Source: CBDEFX01 sp965237635
GTDB taxonomy: Bacteria; Chloroflexota; Dehalococcoidia; Lucifugimonadales; CAUZJF01
Direction of reading: 5' to 3'
Assembly (NCBI GenBank): GCA_965237635.1
Contig: CBDEFX010000001.1
Coordinates: 868,001 to 932,000 of the forward strand
DNA: 64,000 nt
Shown here: in pieces, positions 45,485-53,644 of the stretch
How positions within the stretch are numbered: position 1 is the stretch's first letter
Layout: the number at the start of each line of letters is the position of its first letter
Translations under genes and position numbers: made by a program
Notes under the pieces: model-generated
What the model saw: only the letters and a program-made list of their open reading frames with translations
What the model was told of the DNA's origin: nothing
Databases searched by the model: none

Positions 45485-46345
45485 CTAGTCGGTGCTGTCC
45501 CCGCCTGAAACGACCTGCCCCGCAGGTGGTACCGGCGCCCCAGCACCCCGCCGAGGCTGCCAGAAAAAGTAGGCCAGCGTAACTACGAGGAATAGTCCGT
45601 AAGCGATGACCTCGACGAGCGAAGGGTTGCCATTATACCCCAGGATACCCTTCATGAAGCTGCCGATTCCAGCGCTCTCGCTTAACACGTCGTTGATGTC
45701 CCATATGTGCTCTGACACGATGGGCACGACGTTCGCCTCCTGTAGCTCATGGATGCCACGGGCCAGAAGACCCGCTGCAATAAAGATGAGCAAGACCCCT
45801 GTTATGTTGAAGAAGACCTTCAAGTTGAGCCGCCGGCTCCCTTTGGCAAACGCCACTCCCAGGACGATTGCGACACTCAGTCCCGCTATTGCACCCAGTA
45901 ATGTTTGCAAAAGGGTTGACGTCTCACTAGCAGCGAACAAGAACAACGCCGTCTCCAGGCCCTCACGGCCTACGGCCACGAAGGCGAGGCCCGCCAACGC
46001 CGCGACAGAGCCTCCACGCAGGGCCGCCTGTACCTCCGCCTCTAGGCGGCCCTTCACGTGTCGCGCCTGATGTTTCATCCACACCACCATCCATCCCAGC
46101 ACCGCTACAGCCAGGAGCATCGCCACTCCCTCAAAAATCTCCTCCGCTCTGCCCTCGAGGGCCATGTCCAGGGAGAAAATCAGCCCCCCTGCGACTAGGC
46201 TCATAGCTGCGGCGCCTGCCACTCCCCACCACACCGCCGGGACCCCTTTGGGATTGTCCACCCGGCGAAGGTAGGCCAGAATGATCGCGATAATAAGGGC
46301 AGCCTCTAAGCCCTCTCTGAACGTAATAATGAAGGACTGACTCAT
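45485..46345 (-). CDS. FTR1 family iron permease
   Basis: The 286-residue membrane protein has seven hydrophobic helices and two REGLE iron-binding motifs, in FREGLEAALIIAIILAYL near residue 9 and GREGLETALFLFAA near 128. This matches the EfeU/Ftr1 high-affinity iron permeases. EfeO/EfeB or a ferroxidase is not nearby. The gene lies divergent from a DtxR/MntR-type regulator about 500 bases away, which suggests metal control. It starts at ATG 46345 and converges with the hypothetical gene on its other side. Confidence 0.9.
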   Translation of the reverse strand: MSQSFIITFREGLEAALIIAIILAYLRRVDNPKGVPAVWWGVAGAAAMSLVAGGLIFSLDMALEGRAEEIFEGVAMLLAVAVLGWMVVWMKHQARHVKGRLEAEVQAALRGGSVAALAGLAFVAVGREGLETALFLFAASETSTLLQTLLGAIAGLSVAIVLGVAFAKGSRRLNLKVFFNITGVLLIFIAAGLLARGIHELQEANVVPIVSEHIWDINDVLSESAGIGSFMKGILGYNGNPSLVEVIAYGLFLVVTLAYFFWQPRRGAGAPVPPAGQVVSGGDSTD

Positions 46346-46371
46346 GCTGTTTTCTACCTACCGATAGCTAA

Positions 46372-46543
46372 CCCGATGTGCGGGTTTTAAAGATGTCTCC
46401 CTGAGTCCCGATTCGGCCCCGATGCCGCATCGGCGGGACGAAGAGCCTGTACTGAGCCTGCCGAAGTGGCCTGGGGTGGCGGGTTTTCTCTTCGTTCGTC
46501 ACGAGACTAGAGCGTTCCTCTATGACTGCTCATCACGTAAAGG
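46372..46543 (+). repeat. Direct repeat flanking DtxR/Apd1-like genes (left copy)
   Basis: CCCGATGTGCGGGTTTT and GATGTCTCCCTGAGTCCCGA, the GATGC palindrome, then a block ending in TCACGTAAAGG match 48611-48743 in the same orientation, with an insertion in this copy. The CCCG/CGGG hairpin plus T-run at its start looks terminator-like. Confidence 0.6.
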
Positions 46544-46739
46544 TAGTATTGGCCTCAATGTGTGACCAAGTTCCCCACCCCAGATTCTTCCCCCGACGCG
46601 GCGTCGAGGTCAGAAAACATCCTTTTCCGCTTCGTTCTCATATATAAACTTGCACATCCGGTTAACTAGTGGCCGCGCACAGTGGAAGTCTCGTTCGTAC
46701 ATACATCCATCCGCGCAGTGTATGCCCTTAGTTCTGGAC

Positions 46740-46753
46740 TTAGTATACCCTAA
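46740..46753. promoter_or_regulatory. Possible DtxR-type metal operator
   Basis: TTAGTATACCCTAA is an imperfect dyad (10 of 14 bases symmetric) resembling the TTAGG-CCTAA half sites of DtxR-family operators. It lies about 130 bases before the DtxR/MntR start. Confidence 0.35.
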
Positions 46754-46884
46754 CTCATTCGGGTGTCAATACGTATTCGCTGGATTAGTACAAGCACCAG
46801 GTGTGGGTAAGCATGCACAAAGGTTTCGGTTGACTCGCTAGGGGACGCATGTTACGCTCCCTAATCCTGCAGGAGCAAATGACC

Positions 46885-47612
46885 ATGGCGGCGCCAGACA
46901 ACGGCCCAGGAGTGACCGAGACTCCCGAACCCCGCCTGTCGATGGCGGCGGAGAACTATCTCCTGTCCATCATCCACCTCGAAGAGCAAGGCGTCCGTGT
47001 GACGTCGACTCAACTGGCGGAACAGCTCAAGCGTCTTCCGGTTGGCGAGGGCCTGGGCACGTCACTACCCTCGGTCACCGGCATGCTGCGCAGGATGATC
47101 AGGGAAGATCTTATAGAGACCACGTCGAACAAGGACATCGTGCTTACGGTCAAGGGGCGAGAGTCCGCGGAAAGCATCGTCCGCCGGCACCGGCTCGCGG
47201 AGCGAATGGTCGTCGACCTTCTAGGCCTGGACCTCTACAAAGCGCACGTCGAGGCCCACCGCCTGGAGCACGCCATCTCCCCCGAACTCGAAGACAAGAT
47301 CAGGGAGAGGCTGGGCAACCCTGTGACCTGCCCGTTCGGGCACCCGATTCCCGGCAGCGGTTACGTGGCCCCCGAGGGCACCACTCCTCTGAGTAACGCC
47401 CGCCAGGGCCAGAAACTGGTCGTAGACCGCGTGCCAGAAGATGACCAGGACCTTCTGAAGTACTTCGTAGCAAGCGGGTTGATTCCGGGCGAGCCTGTAG
47501 AGGTCGTGGAGGCAGCTGAGTATAGGGGCATCCTCAAGCTAGCTGCAACGCGAGCGAAGTGGTGCTGGGCTACGAGGTGGCGGACAGGATATGGGTGCGC
47601 GGCGCTAGCTGA
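46885..47612 (+). CDS. DtxR/MntR-family metal-dependent regulator, frameshifted near 3' end
   Basis: The protein starts at ATG 46885 with AGGAG nine bases upstream. It has a winged helix (AENYLLSIIHLEEQG, QLAEQLKRLPVGEG, SVTGMLRRMIREDLI), the dimerisation domain with metal-ligand-type residues (HRLAERMVVDLLGLD, EAHRLEHAISPELED, CPFGHPIPG) and an SH3-like C-terminus. After YRGILKLAATR the annotated frame turns to nonsense and continues to 48372. In the frame two bases over, SEVVLGYEVADRIWVRGAS ends at TGA 47610-47612, the expected C-terminus. The family represses metal uptake genes; FTR1 is divergent nearby. The last 8 bases overlap the next gene. Confidence 0.85.
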
Positions 47613-48594
47613 CTCTGACCAGCCGGCTGACGGTGTACTGCGAGGCCCCGCCGGTCTCCTCTCCGTTGGGACAGCTGACCCTCGTAACGCTGTCGGCCAT
47701 TTCAACAGTTGCCTCGTAGACGCACGGACTCCCCTCCTGATCGGTGAAGTCGATGCGCACCTCCGCCTGCCGCTGGTCGTCGGTCACCTTCACCAGCTGT
47801 GCGGACACCTGCCGCCCCGTCCAGTCCCAGCCCTCGCGCATAAACACCTCGCGTTCCGCAACCTGCTCATAGGGGCTGTCGAGGCCAACCCAACCGCGAT
47901 AGTGCCGCCTCAACGCAGACACCGGCCGATTCCGGTGGACGACCGAGTCCAGTTCGTCCGGACCGAGACGGACCCAGTTGCGGCCCTCGGGAAGGTCGAC
48001 GACGTTGGGGGCAAAGCGGTGTCCTCCAAAATGGCTAACCTGCCATACTCGAAGACGGCCCTTTTGCTCTGGCGCGTAGTTGCTACGCAGGGCTTCATAG
48101 ATGGGCACGCCGAAGGTCCCGCAGCACACGTCATGCGTCCCGTGGGTGCAGACCATAAGGTCTCTGACGTTTCCCCTCTCCTCCCTGTAACGTTCGAATG
48201 TCCGGACGGCAGGGGACCCCTCGAGCAGTGCCTCCACGAGAGGCCCGACCTCTTCAGTCGGCGGCATGAACTCGTCCTTGTGAAACGAGGCGAACGGGAG
48301 GTCGGGTCTCGAGTAGAGAATAACCCGGGAATGGCCCTCTTCGGAGTACCCGGCGTCTGGCGCCGCGCATAGCAGTTTGGTCGGCAGTCCACCCTCCTCC
48401 GCCTTATCCAACGCCTCAGAGACCCTCGAAGGAAAGTGCCTCGTTTCCGCAACTTCACTGTCCCAGGGCTTCGGCAGCTCGATGACCAGACATCGCTTCC
48501 AGCTTGGAGCCGAGCCACCTGGGTCCTCGCCATGGGCCGCTGAGAACACCGAGCACAGCCTGTCTGAAGGACGAGCACTCCGAGTGATAGTCAT
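47605..48594 (-). CDS. Sucrase/ferredoxin-like (Apd1-like) thioredoxin-fold [2Fe-2S] protein
   Basis: The 329-residue protein has the features of the sucrase/ferredoxin-like family. LMVCTHGTHDVCCGTFGVPI holds the Cys and His residues of the cluster region and VWQVSHFGGHRFAPNVVDLP the HxGGH motif. In Apd1 these bind a [2Fe-2S] centre through Cys and His. A C-terminal beta-rich segment (VTDDQRQAEVRIDF) is extra. The exact reaction is unknown. It converges on the DtxR gene and overlaps it by 8 bases, which, with FTR1 beyond, gives an iron-related neighbourhood. Confidence 0.82.
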   Translation of the reverse strand: MTITRSARPSDRLCSVFSAAHGEDPGGSAPSWKRCLVIELPKPWDSEVAETRHFPSRVSEALDKAEEGGLPTKLLCAAPDAGYSEEGHSRVILYSRPDLPFASFHKDEFMPPTEEVGPLVEALLEGSPAVRTFERYREERGNVRDLMVCTHGTHDVCCGTFGVPIYEALRSNYAPEQKGRLRVWQVSHFGGHRFAPNVVDLPEGRNWVRLGPDELDSVVHRNRPVSALRRHYRGWVGLDSPYEQVAEREVFMREGWDWTGRQVSAQLVKVTDDQRQAEVRIDFTDQEGSPCVYEATVEMADSVTRVSCPNGEETGGASQYTVSRLVRVS

Positions 48595-48988
48595 GTTCGA
48601 CCTTAATCGACCCCGTGTGCGGGTTTTTCGAGATGTCTCCCTGAGTCCCGATTCGGCATCGGGACGAAGGGTCTGGGGTGGTGGAGCTTCTCGTCGTTGG
48701 TCACGAGAATAGTGTTCCTCTATGAATACCCGTCACACAAAGGAAGTACCTTCCGTCTGACCTGGCGCAGGGGCCAGCTACGGTGGGACTTGACCGTCTG
48801 GAGCCTCATAACCGGTCATCCTCGCCATTTAACGGTCTCTCCCTCGGCCGTGTCTATGCCATATTGTACCGATACTAATCAGAATTGGTGCGTCTGTACC
48901 TCGCGCGGCAATCGAAGGTAGAGTAACATTTCTTGACGGGGTACTAGGCGGACAAGCTCCTGCACGAGATCACCGAGAGGACTTGGAG
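48595..48988. other. Intergenic region upstream of the alpha/beta hydrolase
   Basis: About 390 bases with no supported gene. It contains the right copy of the direct repeat (48611-48743); the remainder shows no recognisable RNA gene or promoter. Confidence 0.45.
48611..48743 (+). repeat. Direct repeat flanking DtxR/Apd1-like genes (right copy)
   Basis: This copy of the 46372-46543 repeat starts CCCCGTGTGCGGGTTTTT and keeps GATGTCTCCCTGAGTCCCGA, but carries a shorter CCCGATTCGGCATCGGG palindrome. The distal block GGTCACGAGAATAGTGTTCC matches 46497-46517 with a few differences. Confidence 0.6.
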
Positions 48989-50167
48989 ATGCGTTCTAGG
49001 CGATTGAGGACCACGGTTTACGGGCTCCTGGCAGTCGCGCTCCTGGCAGTAGTTGTCTTGTTGGGGGGCGGATGGTTCTACGCGGGCGAGATCAAGAACG
49101 GCGCGCTCGCAGTCGACTACGACGATAGCCCTCTTGACATGGAGGTCGTCGCCGTCGGTGACGGTCGCGTGACCCTGCGCGCTACACCGGAGGCCGATAA
49201 GGACGGAGACTGGCGGAGCCCTGGCACCTGGGGTTTACAGCGAGAAGAAGGGTACGACCAGGTCGGTGCTATCCTAGAACTGACCGACCGGCAGGTAGTA
49301 CGCGAGTACATTCCATTGACGGGCGGCTTGCGCGTCGGAACGGCCGTCCGCGTCGACAGCAACGCCTTCCCGGGTGACCCGCTGGAGGCGCATGGCCTTG
49401 CGTTCGAGGACGTCTCCTTCTCTTCACCACTGGGCGAGTTTCCAGCTTGGCAGGTGACGGCCGATACTTCGACTTGGGCGATCTTCGTTCACGGCCGCAA
49501 CAGTAAGCGAGGCACCCGAAGGGGGGCGTTGCGTATGCTTCCCGCCGTCGCCGAGTCGGGCATCACTTCCCTGATCATCAACTACCGTAACGATGAGGGA
49601 CTCCCCCCCAACCCCGACGGATATCACCGGTTCGGTCAGACTGAGTGGGCAGACCTTGAAGGTGCAGCGGAATACGCCGTCGACAGCGGGGCTGAGAAAC
49701 TGATCTTGGTCGGCCACAGCATGGGCGGGGCGATCGTCGCTAGCTTTCTCTATCAGTCGCCCGTCGCGGAGAGTGTTGTGGGTGTGGTCCTCAATGCGCC
49801 GATGCTGGACTTCGACGCAACCGTCGACTACGGGGCCAGTCGACGGAGCGTTCCGGTGGTCGGGCTGCCGATCCCAGGGGTTCTTACCGCGATGGCCAAG
49901 AGTCTCGCCGGCTTTCGGTTCGGCATCGATTTCGAGGCATTAGACTACCTCAGCCGTGCCGACCAACTAGCGGCGCCGGTCCTGCTGTTTCACGGCGACG
50001 CAGACAAGACTGTTCCCGTGACGACGAGCGACGCCCTTGCCAGGGCCCGGCCGGATATCGTGGAGTACATACGCGGCGCCGACGTCGGCCACACCCGCTC
50101 TTGGAACTCGGATCCCGCCGCCTACGAGGAGGCTGTAACGAACTTCCTGCGAGGCCTCACCGAGTAA
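48989..50167 (+). CDS. Membrane-anchored alpha/beta hydrolase
   Basis: The protein of about 392 residues starts with a membrane helix (YGLLAVALLAVVVLLGGGWF, about residues 11-30). An outside beta-rich region and an alpha/beta hydrolase domain follow: WAIFVHGRNSKRGT (oxyanion loop), LVGHSMGGAIVAS with the nucleophile Ser near 245, HGDADKTVPV with the Asp and VGHTRSW with the His. It is probably a secreted or periplasm-facing esterase. ATG 48989 was chosen because GAGAGGA lies upstream; TTG 48983 is the alternative. It converges with the broken monooxygenase gene. Confidence 0.85.
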   Translation: MRSRRLRTTVYGLLAVALLAVVVLLGGGWFYAGEIKNGALAVDYDDSPLDMEVVAVGDGRVTLRATPEADKDGDWRSPGTWGLQREEGYDQVGAILELTDRQVVREYIPLTGGLRVGTAVRVDSNAFPGDPLEAHGLAFEDVSFSSPLGEFPAWQVTADTSTWAIFVHGRNSKRGTRRGALRMLPAVAESGITSLIINYRNDEGLPPNPDGYHRFGQTEWADLEGAAEYAVDSGAEKLILVGHSMGGAIVASFLYQSPVAESVVGVVLNAPMLDFDATVDYGASRRSVPVVGLPIPGVLTAMAKSLAGFRFGIDFEALDYLSRADQLAAPVLLFHGDADKTVPVTTSDALARARPDIVEYIRGADVGHTRSWNSDPAAYEEAVTNFLRGLTE

Positions 50168-50781
50168 AGGACGTCTTGGTGCGCCCGACGTAATCGTCCC
50201 GGGCAGTTTCGAGGGAACGCACCCTCATCGCGTGGAGCGCGTCCTTGTTGTCGGCGTGGAAGTCCCGAGACGCTGTCAGGTTGACGAGAGAGCCCTGGAA
50301 ACGCGGCATGACGTAGCGAGCGACCAGCTCGTAGCTATGTAGTACCTGCTCCCGAGTCGCCCACTCCGTCGCCATGATGAGCAGCCCCCCGAACCCGCCG
50401 GTCTCCTCGTCCAGTCGCTCTATCGCTGCTATGAGGTCGTCGGGTGTCCCCACACACCAGGCTCCCGTCTTCACCTGTTCGTCTATTATCTGGTCAGCAG
50501 GGCCGTCTATGACCGGGTCCAGACCTATTGTGTCCTCAAAGTACTCGCGCTGGAAAAAGTACTCGCGCTGGAAGCGGCCGGCGCCGACCCGGCCTGCTCG
50601 ATCGCCTCCTCGCGGTCCTCCGCCAGGTGGACAGGGAGCGCCAGGCGCCATTCGTTGCGGTCAACCGTCTTGCCATGCTCTGCCGCGGTCTTTTCCGCTA
50701 TCCCCCAGAACTCCTTGAGCTTTGAAGTCACGCTGCCTGCGGATTGTATGACGCTCAACGAAAGGACTGCAGCGCCATGCT
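50157..50781 (-). pseudogene. Luciferase-like monooxygenase, C-terminal fragment (IS-split and frameshifted)
   Basis: This piece continues the protein whose N-terminal half lies at 52766-53346. Immediately inside the IS it reads KHGAAVLSLSVIQSAGSVTS and goes to DREEAIEQA. There one base is missing (GCCGGGTCGGCG should read as A-R-V-G-A), and the rest, ending in YEL..RYVMPRFQG, is in another frame. A perfect 18-bp tandem duplication doubles FQREYF at about 50547-50582. The family oxidises diverse substrates with reduced flavin or F420. Two independent lesions mean it is dead. Confidence 0.85.
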
Positions 50782-52765
50782 TGATTCCCTCGTAAAAACC
50801 CCTCGTCCTCCGGGGGCAATGGGAGGATAATGTGGGGAAAGGGCGTTGGGGCAGCGCCCGGGCGAGGGAGGGGAGGATGTTCCGAGCGCGAGACCCGCAA
50901 GAGAGCCTCTGGCAGTCCCAGTTCCTGGTGACGCCGAAGAAGGCTAAGCGCCTGGAGAGGAGTTGGGCCGAGGTTTTCCGAAACGAGGCGCTCCCCCTGA
51001 TTGACGAGGAGCTCTTTGCTCCCATGTACTGCGTGGACAACGGCCGTCCCAACCGGGCGGTGCAGACCGTCCTCGGGGTCCACCTTCTCAAAGAGATGTT
51101 CAACCTCACCGACGATGAAGCTCTGGAACAGCTAGAGTTCAACCTGCTCTGGCACCACGCCCTGCGGCTGGACATCGAGGAGACCCACCTGCCCCAGAAG
51201 ACCCTCCACAACTTCCGAGTTCGCCTGATGCAGCACGACGGTGGCCGGCTGGCTTTCCAGGAGACCACGGACCGGATCATCCAGGCGCTGGGCATACGCA
51301 CCGGAAAGCAACGGCTGGACTCCACCCACATCATGAGCAACATCGCCACACTCACCCGGCTGGGCCTGTTCTGTGAGACGATGCGGTTGTTCCTGCGGGC
51401 CTTGCGCTGGGAGCACCCAGAGCTTCGCCCTGTAGTTCCGGAGGGCCTCCTAGGGCGCTATTTGAAGGAAGAAGACGAGGCGACCCACTACGAGGACGCC
51501 CACACGGGGGAGGGTCGGCGACGCCTTTCGGTCTGTGCCCGGGACCTCTACCGGCTGGTGGACCGGTTCCGTGGCACGACTGCTGCCCAGCTGGAGGAGT
51601 ACCGGCTGCTGGAGCAGCTGCTGCGGGAGCAGTGCCATGTGGGCAAACACCGGGACGGGCGCCCGGGGGACGATGACGACGATGCTGGGGAATGCAAGGT
51701 GCCCGTGGCCCTGAAGGACCCGAAGCAGGTGTCCGCCGACTCGCTGCAATCGCCCCACGACCCGGATGTGACCTACAGCGGCCACAAGGGGAAGGGGTAC
51801 GAGGTGCAGGTGGCGGAGACCTGCCACGAGGAGAACGCCACCCAGCTCATCACCCACGTGGAGGTGACCCCCTCGAGTGGGAGCGACACCGACGTGAGCG
51901 TGCCGGTCGTTGACGGGCTCGCGGAGCGGAAGGTCCGACCGGACGAGCTCTTCGTCGACACGGCGTATGGGTCGGGCCGCAATGCCTTCGAAGCCTCGCG
52001 CCGGGGAACGGAACTGGTGAGCCCGGTGGCGGGGTCGGCGCCGGGGAACTCGCACGAAGGAGAGCGTGACGGACCACCGCCGCTCACCGCCGCGGACTTC
52101 CAGATCGACGTCACAGGGGAGCAGGCCACGGTGTGCCCCGCCGGCCACCCGTCCATCGAGGAGTACGAGCTGGAGGATGCGCCGGAGCGGGTAGAGGTCC
52201 ACTTTGCCGGGACAACATGCGAGCCCTGCCCCTTGCGGTCCCGTTGCCCAGTGAAGCTGGACCGGCGTGCGGGGGACTACGTCCTCAAGGCGGACCTGGT
52301 GAAGGTAAACATCGAGCGGCGCCGGAGGGCCGAGGCCACCGAGGAGTGGCGCAAGCGGTATGACATAAGGGCCGGGATCGAGGGAACGAACTCCGAGCTG
52401 AAGCGCGCCCACGGGCTTGGGCGCTTGCGGGTGCGAGGGGGCCGTCGGGTGCGGCTTGCCGTCTACCTGAAGGCGTTGGCGTGCAACTTCAAGCGGATGG
52501 TCCATGCACGCCTGGTGGAGATGGAGAACACGGCTCAGCGGGCGGTCGGGACGGTACCTGCGGTCGCGGCCGCATGAGGGCGCCGCTCCACAGCTTCCAC
52601 CGGGTGCCCTGAGCCACGGAAGGGGTACCGCAACGGGATCACGCTTGTCCTGAGCGCGGCAGATGGTGCGGTGAGGCCAGCAGCCGGCATCCCGTGGCCT
52701 CCTCCCTTCCAGGCCTCTTCGCACGCCAGGGTTCATCTCAAACAGGCCTTTTTGCGAGGGAATCA
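50782..52765 (+). mobile_element. IS1182-family insertion sequence
   Basis: The 1984-bp element has terminal inverted repeats TGATTCCCTCGTAAAAAC (left) and TGATTCCCTCGCAAAAAG (right, reverse). It is flanked by TGCT on both sides (50778-50781 and 52766-52769), a 4-bp target duplication. It contains a complete transposase gene and interrupts a luciferase-like monooxygenase gene. The two 163-bp MITEs in this window share its termini and duplication length. Confidence 0.93.
50877..52577 (+). CDS. IS1182-family transposase
   Basis: The transposase of about 566 residues has an N-terminal DUF772-type domain (RPNRAVQTVLGVHLLKEMFN, DDEALEQLEFNLLWHHALRL, LPQKTLHNFRVRL) and a DDE core. The acidic residues are seen in QRLDSTHIMSNIATL, DELFVDTAYGSGRN and the YDIRAGIEGTNSELKR segment, the Y-(2)-R-(3)-E-(6)-K signature of the family. 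A CxxC-rich insert (CEPCPLRSRCPV) lies between them. ATG 50877 follows GAGGGAGGGGAGG; GTG 50832 is an upstream alternative. The product seems intact, so it could act on the MITEs. Confidence 0.92.
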   Translation: MFRARDPQESLWQSQFLVTPKKAKRLERSWAEVFRNEALPLIDEELFAPMYCVDNGRPNRAVQTVLGVHLLKEMFNLTDDEALEQLEFNLLWHHALRLDIEETHLPQKTLHNFRVRLMQHDGGRLAFQETTDRIIQALGIRTGKQRLDSTHIMSNIATLTRLGLFCETMRLFLRALRWEHPELRPVVPEGLLGRYLKEEDEATHYEDAHTGEGRRRLSVCARDLYRLVDRFRGTTAAQLEEYRLLEQLLREQCHVGKHRDGRPGDDDDDAGECKVPVALKDPKQVSADSLQSPHDPDVTYSGHKGKGYEVQVAETCHEENATQLITHVEVTPSSGSDTDVSVPVVDGLAERKVRPDELFVDTAYGSGRNAFEASRRGTELVSPVAGSAPGNSHEGERDGPPPLTAADFQIDVTGEQATVCPAGHPSIEEYELEDAPERVEVHFAGTTCEPCPLRSRCPVKLDRRAGDYVLKADLVKVNIERRRRAEATEEWRKRYDIRAGIEGTNSELKRAHGLGRLRVRGGRRVRLAVYLKALACNFKRMVHARLVEMENTAQRAVGTVPAVAAA

Positions 52766-53346
52766 TGCTTGCCCGCCACCACCATGCCGGATGGCGACTG
52801 GGCCGATGCGACCGCGATAGGGAAATGCGGCTGTGTATAGGGGCGCAGGTGAATAAGCGCCTCTTTCAGGGTGAACCACTCCGCCTCGTAGGTGACAGGC
52901 TCGGTCTCCGTCAAAAGGCGCATGATGACTCCAAGCGCCTCGTCCATCCGCTGGCGCTGAGTCGGTGGGTCTATCCCAAGCATGTAGGCGTCCGAGACCA
53001 GCGAGCCAGGGCCGACACCCATCATCACGCGGCCCCTCGTAAGATGGTCCAGCAGCACCATCCGGTTGGCCACCATCAAGGAATGGTGATACGGCAGACT
53101 GATGACTCCGGTGCCTAAGTTGATATGCTTCGTGCGCTCCGCGGCGGCGGCGATAAAAACCTCGGGAGAGGCGATGGTCTCCCATCCTGCGCTGTGGTGC
53201 TCACCGATCCACGCCTCGTCGAAGCCTAGGTTGTCAAGCCACTGGAGCAACTCCAGGTCCCTCTCGAAGCCCACAGTCGGGTTGTCGCCCACCCGGTGAA
53301 ATGGGGCCAGGAAAACCCCGAACTTCATTCTCTGAGGCAAGGCCAT
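52766..53346 (-). pseudogene. Luciferase-like monooxygenase, N-terminal fragment (IS-split)
   Basis: The fragment encodes MKFGVFLAPFHRVGDNPTVG, DEAWIGEHHSAGW, RVMMGVGPGSLVSDAYMLG and PIAVASAQSPSG, the first ~190 residues of a bacterial luciferase-like (LLM) flavin or F420 enzyme. It breaks at the IS within GKH; removing the IS and one TGCT restores GKHGAAVLSL. AAGGAG lies eight bases before the ATG. Confidence 0.9.
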
Positions 53347-53644
53347 TTGGCCATCTCCTTCTCGTCAGCGACCCAGCAAGGCGCGGCGTGGCGGAGATCC
53401 TGACATTCGATGACGGCAATCGTACAAGAGAAGACGGGTCTTGTCACGCAGTGCCGCTAGGGACGCTATCGCTTATCCCTTCTCCCCGCCCCGCGGGAGA
53501 AGGCTAGAGCCTGCCCCGAGCTTGCCGAGGGGATGAGGGTTCCCCTTCTAAAACACTATAGCAACGCGACTCGCTCGGCAGCTACTCAGAAGCCTGTCGA
53601 ACCACGATCAGCAAAAGCGAGATATCGAGAATGTAACAGCGCCT
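53347..53644. other. Intergenic gap with REP-like hairpin
   Basis: About 300 bases without a supported gene. At 53478-53506 CCTTCTCCC...GGGAGAAGG forms a hairpin, followed by CTTGCCGAGGGGATGAGGG, similar to the repeat near 34030. Confidence 0.45.

Larger units (their letters stand above)
46346..46884. other. FTR1-DtxR divergent intergenic region
   Basis: No gene is supported. It contains the repeat 46372-46543, an operator-like dyad at 46740-46753 and otherwise unremarkable sequence with short frames. Confidence 0.5.

Noticed and set aside
46849..48372. A 507-codon open frame
   Set aside because: Only its first part is the DtxR regulator; after the frameshift near 47550 it runs antisense to the Apd1-like gene and is not a real product.
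51450..52766. A 438-codon minus-strand frame
   Set aside because: It is the antisense of the IS1182-type transposase gene, with high-GC shadow composition.
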